Below the pieces are notes generated by a model, which saw only the letters and a list, made by a program, of their open reading frames with translations, made no database searches and was not told where the DNA came from. Source: Rhodospirillaceae bacterium (GTDB lineage: Bacteria; Pseudomonadota; Alphaproteobacteria; Micavibrionales; UBA2020). Taken from it: DNA of 6,459 bases. A program made the translations under genes and the position numbers. The stretch is from positions 1 to 6,459 of the forward strand of contig DQGU01000027.1 in the NCBI GenBank assembly GCA_003524565.1. The letters are read 5' to 3'. Position 1 is the stretch's first letter. Each line of letters begins with the position of its first letter. Below are positions 5,671 through 6,459 of this stretch, piece after piece.

Positions 5671-6459
5671 TCAGGGCCCCGGCGGTTTAGGGGCCTGCGG
5701 CTCATTGCCGTTAGCAGTGTGGCCGCCCAGCGGCAGGGCTTTTTCGACCAGACGCGCCCAATAACTCGCCCCGACAGGCAGGGCCGCGTCATTGAAGTCG
5801 TATTTGGCGCTGTGAATATCCGGTCCCTTGCTGCCGTCCGTCGGGCCGGTGCCGATCGCCATAAAATTTCCCGGCTTTTTTTGCAGATAAAACGCAAAAT
5901 CTTCAACGCCCAGCGTGCGCGGCACGGGGGAAATCACGGCATTGTCGCCTACGGTTTCCTTGGCGACTTTCACCGCGAAATCGGTTTCATCGCTGCTGTT
6001 AACCAGTACGGGATAGCCATTTTCAAATTCCAGTTCCAGCGTGACGCCGTATTTTTGCGCGGTATCTTCGACAATTTGCTGCATTTTGGTTTTCAGGGTC
6101 TGGTGCAGGGTGTCATCGAAACTGCGGATGCTGCCGTTGAACGTCGCCGCATCCGGAATAACGTTATTGGCTTCGCCATCGGTGAACAGGCCGCAGACGG
6201 TGACCGCCGCCGGCTCGCCGGCAGGAATTTCGGCTTTGGCCATGGCTTTGATCGCCAAAATTGCCTCCGCCGCTGCCGCCACAACATCCGTTGTGTTTTC
6301 AGGGCGGGCGCTATGGCCCCCGACACCTTTGAACGTCACGTGGAAATCGTCATTCGCCGCCAGCATCGGCCCCGCGCCCGTCGCCATGGTGCCAAGCGGC
6401 AGGTCGGGAAAATTATGCAGGCCATAAATCGCATCGGCGGGGAAGCGGCTGAACAGCCC
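5671..6459 (-). CDS. M20D family amidohydrolase/peptidase (5' end cut off)
   Basis: The last 262 residues of an M20D amidohydrolase (hippurate hydrolase/IAA-amino-acid hydrolase group) are visible; the start and first metal ligands lie beyond the window. Visible landmarks, counted from the edge, are YGLHNFPDLPLG (12-23, with ligand-type His15), the dimerisation-domain signature GVGGHSARP near 45-53, the ANNVIPD segment near 97-103, LGVEDFAFYLQ near 183-193 and the C-terminal metal-site segment IHSAKYDFNDAALP (His216). Family members hydrolyse N-acyl or N-aroyl amino acids, releasing the acid and the amino acid, using two metal ions. The exact substrate cannot be told from the sequence. No substitution is seen at the visible ligand positions. 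The C-terminus ends in a short Gly/Pro-rich tail, GGHTANGNEPQAPKPPGP. A strong terminator follows the stop, so it is probably not co-transcribed with the PP2C-like gene. Confidence 0.93.
   Translation of the reverse strand, partial: GLFSRFPADAIYGLHNFPDLPLGTMATGAGPMLAANDDFHVTFKGVGGHSARPENTTDVVAAAAEAILAIKAMAKAEIPAGEPAAVTVCGLFTDGEANNVIPDAATFNGSIRSFDDTLHQTLKTKMQQIVEDTAQKYGVTLELEFENGYPVLVNSSDETDFAVKVAKETVGDNAVISPVPRTLGVEDFAFYLQKKPGNFMAIGTGPTDGSKGPDIHSAKYDFNDAALPVGASYWARLVEKALPLGGHTANGNEPQAPKPPGP

Overview
The window looks like chromosomal DNA from a GC-rich alphaproteobacterium. The proteins read most like alphaproteobacterial versions of their families: a thioredoxin-TPR chaperedoxin with an intact WCGPC site, a stand-alone LON-domain protein, an alpha-type Trm112 protein and a ProXp-ala-type deacylase. 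I cannot name the genus. All eight genes lie on the minus strand, so transcription runs from high to low coordinates. I see no tRNA, rRNA, insertion sequence, CRISPR array or phage gene.

In transcription order, the window opens at 6459 inside an M20D amidohydrolase gene (5' end missing), which ends at 5671 and is followed by a strong intrinsic terminator near 5618-5661. A two-gene unit follows: a divergent PP2C-type phosphatase (5527-4706), then, after 3 nt, a ProXp-ala/YbaK-type tRNA deacylase (4702-4163). The 130-nt gap 4033-4162 holds a perfect TATAAT -10 box, a tandem 8-bp repeat upstream of it and a short hairpin in the predicted leader.

From that promoter a tight five-gene operon appears to run to the window edge: cnoX (thioredoxin-TPR chaperedoxin), a LON substrate-binding-domain protein, a Trm112-like protein, a LeuA-like protein and a YgjP/DUF45 metallopeptidase (cut at base 1). 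Gaps are 11 nt, 36 nt and 6 nt, and the last junction overlaps. Most members point to protein quality control and translation-related housekeeping.

The most notable gene is the LeuA-like ORF (659-2179). It is full length and aligns with 2-isopropylmalate synthase from end to end, including the C-terminal leucine-binding/dimerisation domain. However, it has lost the arginine and aspartate of the RDG motif, both histidines of the HxH metal site, the glutamate of the VEFSxEDA motif and other signature residues. The reading frame is intact, so it looks like a maintained pseudoenzyme or a protein with a new function rather than a decaying leuA copy. It sits in a proteostasis-type operon, not a leucine operon.
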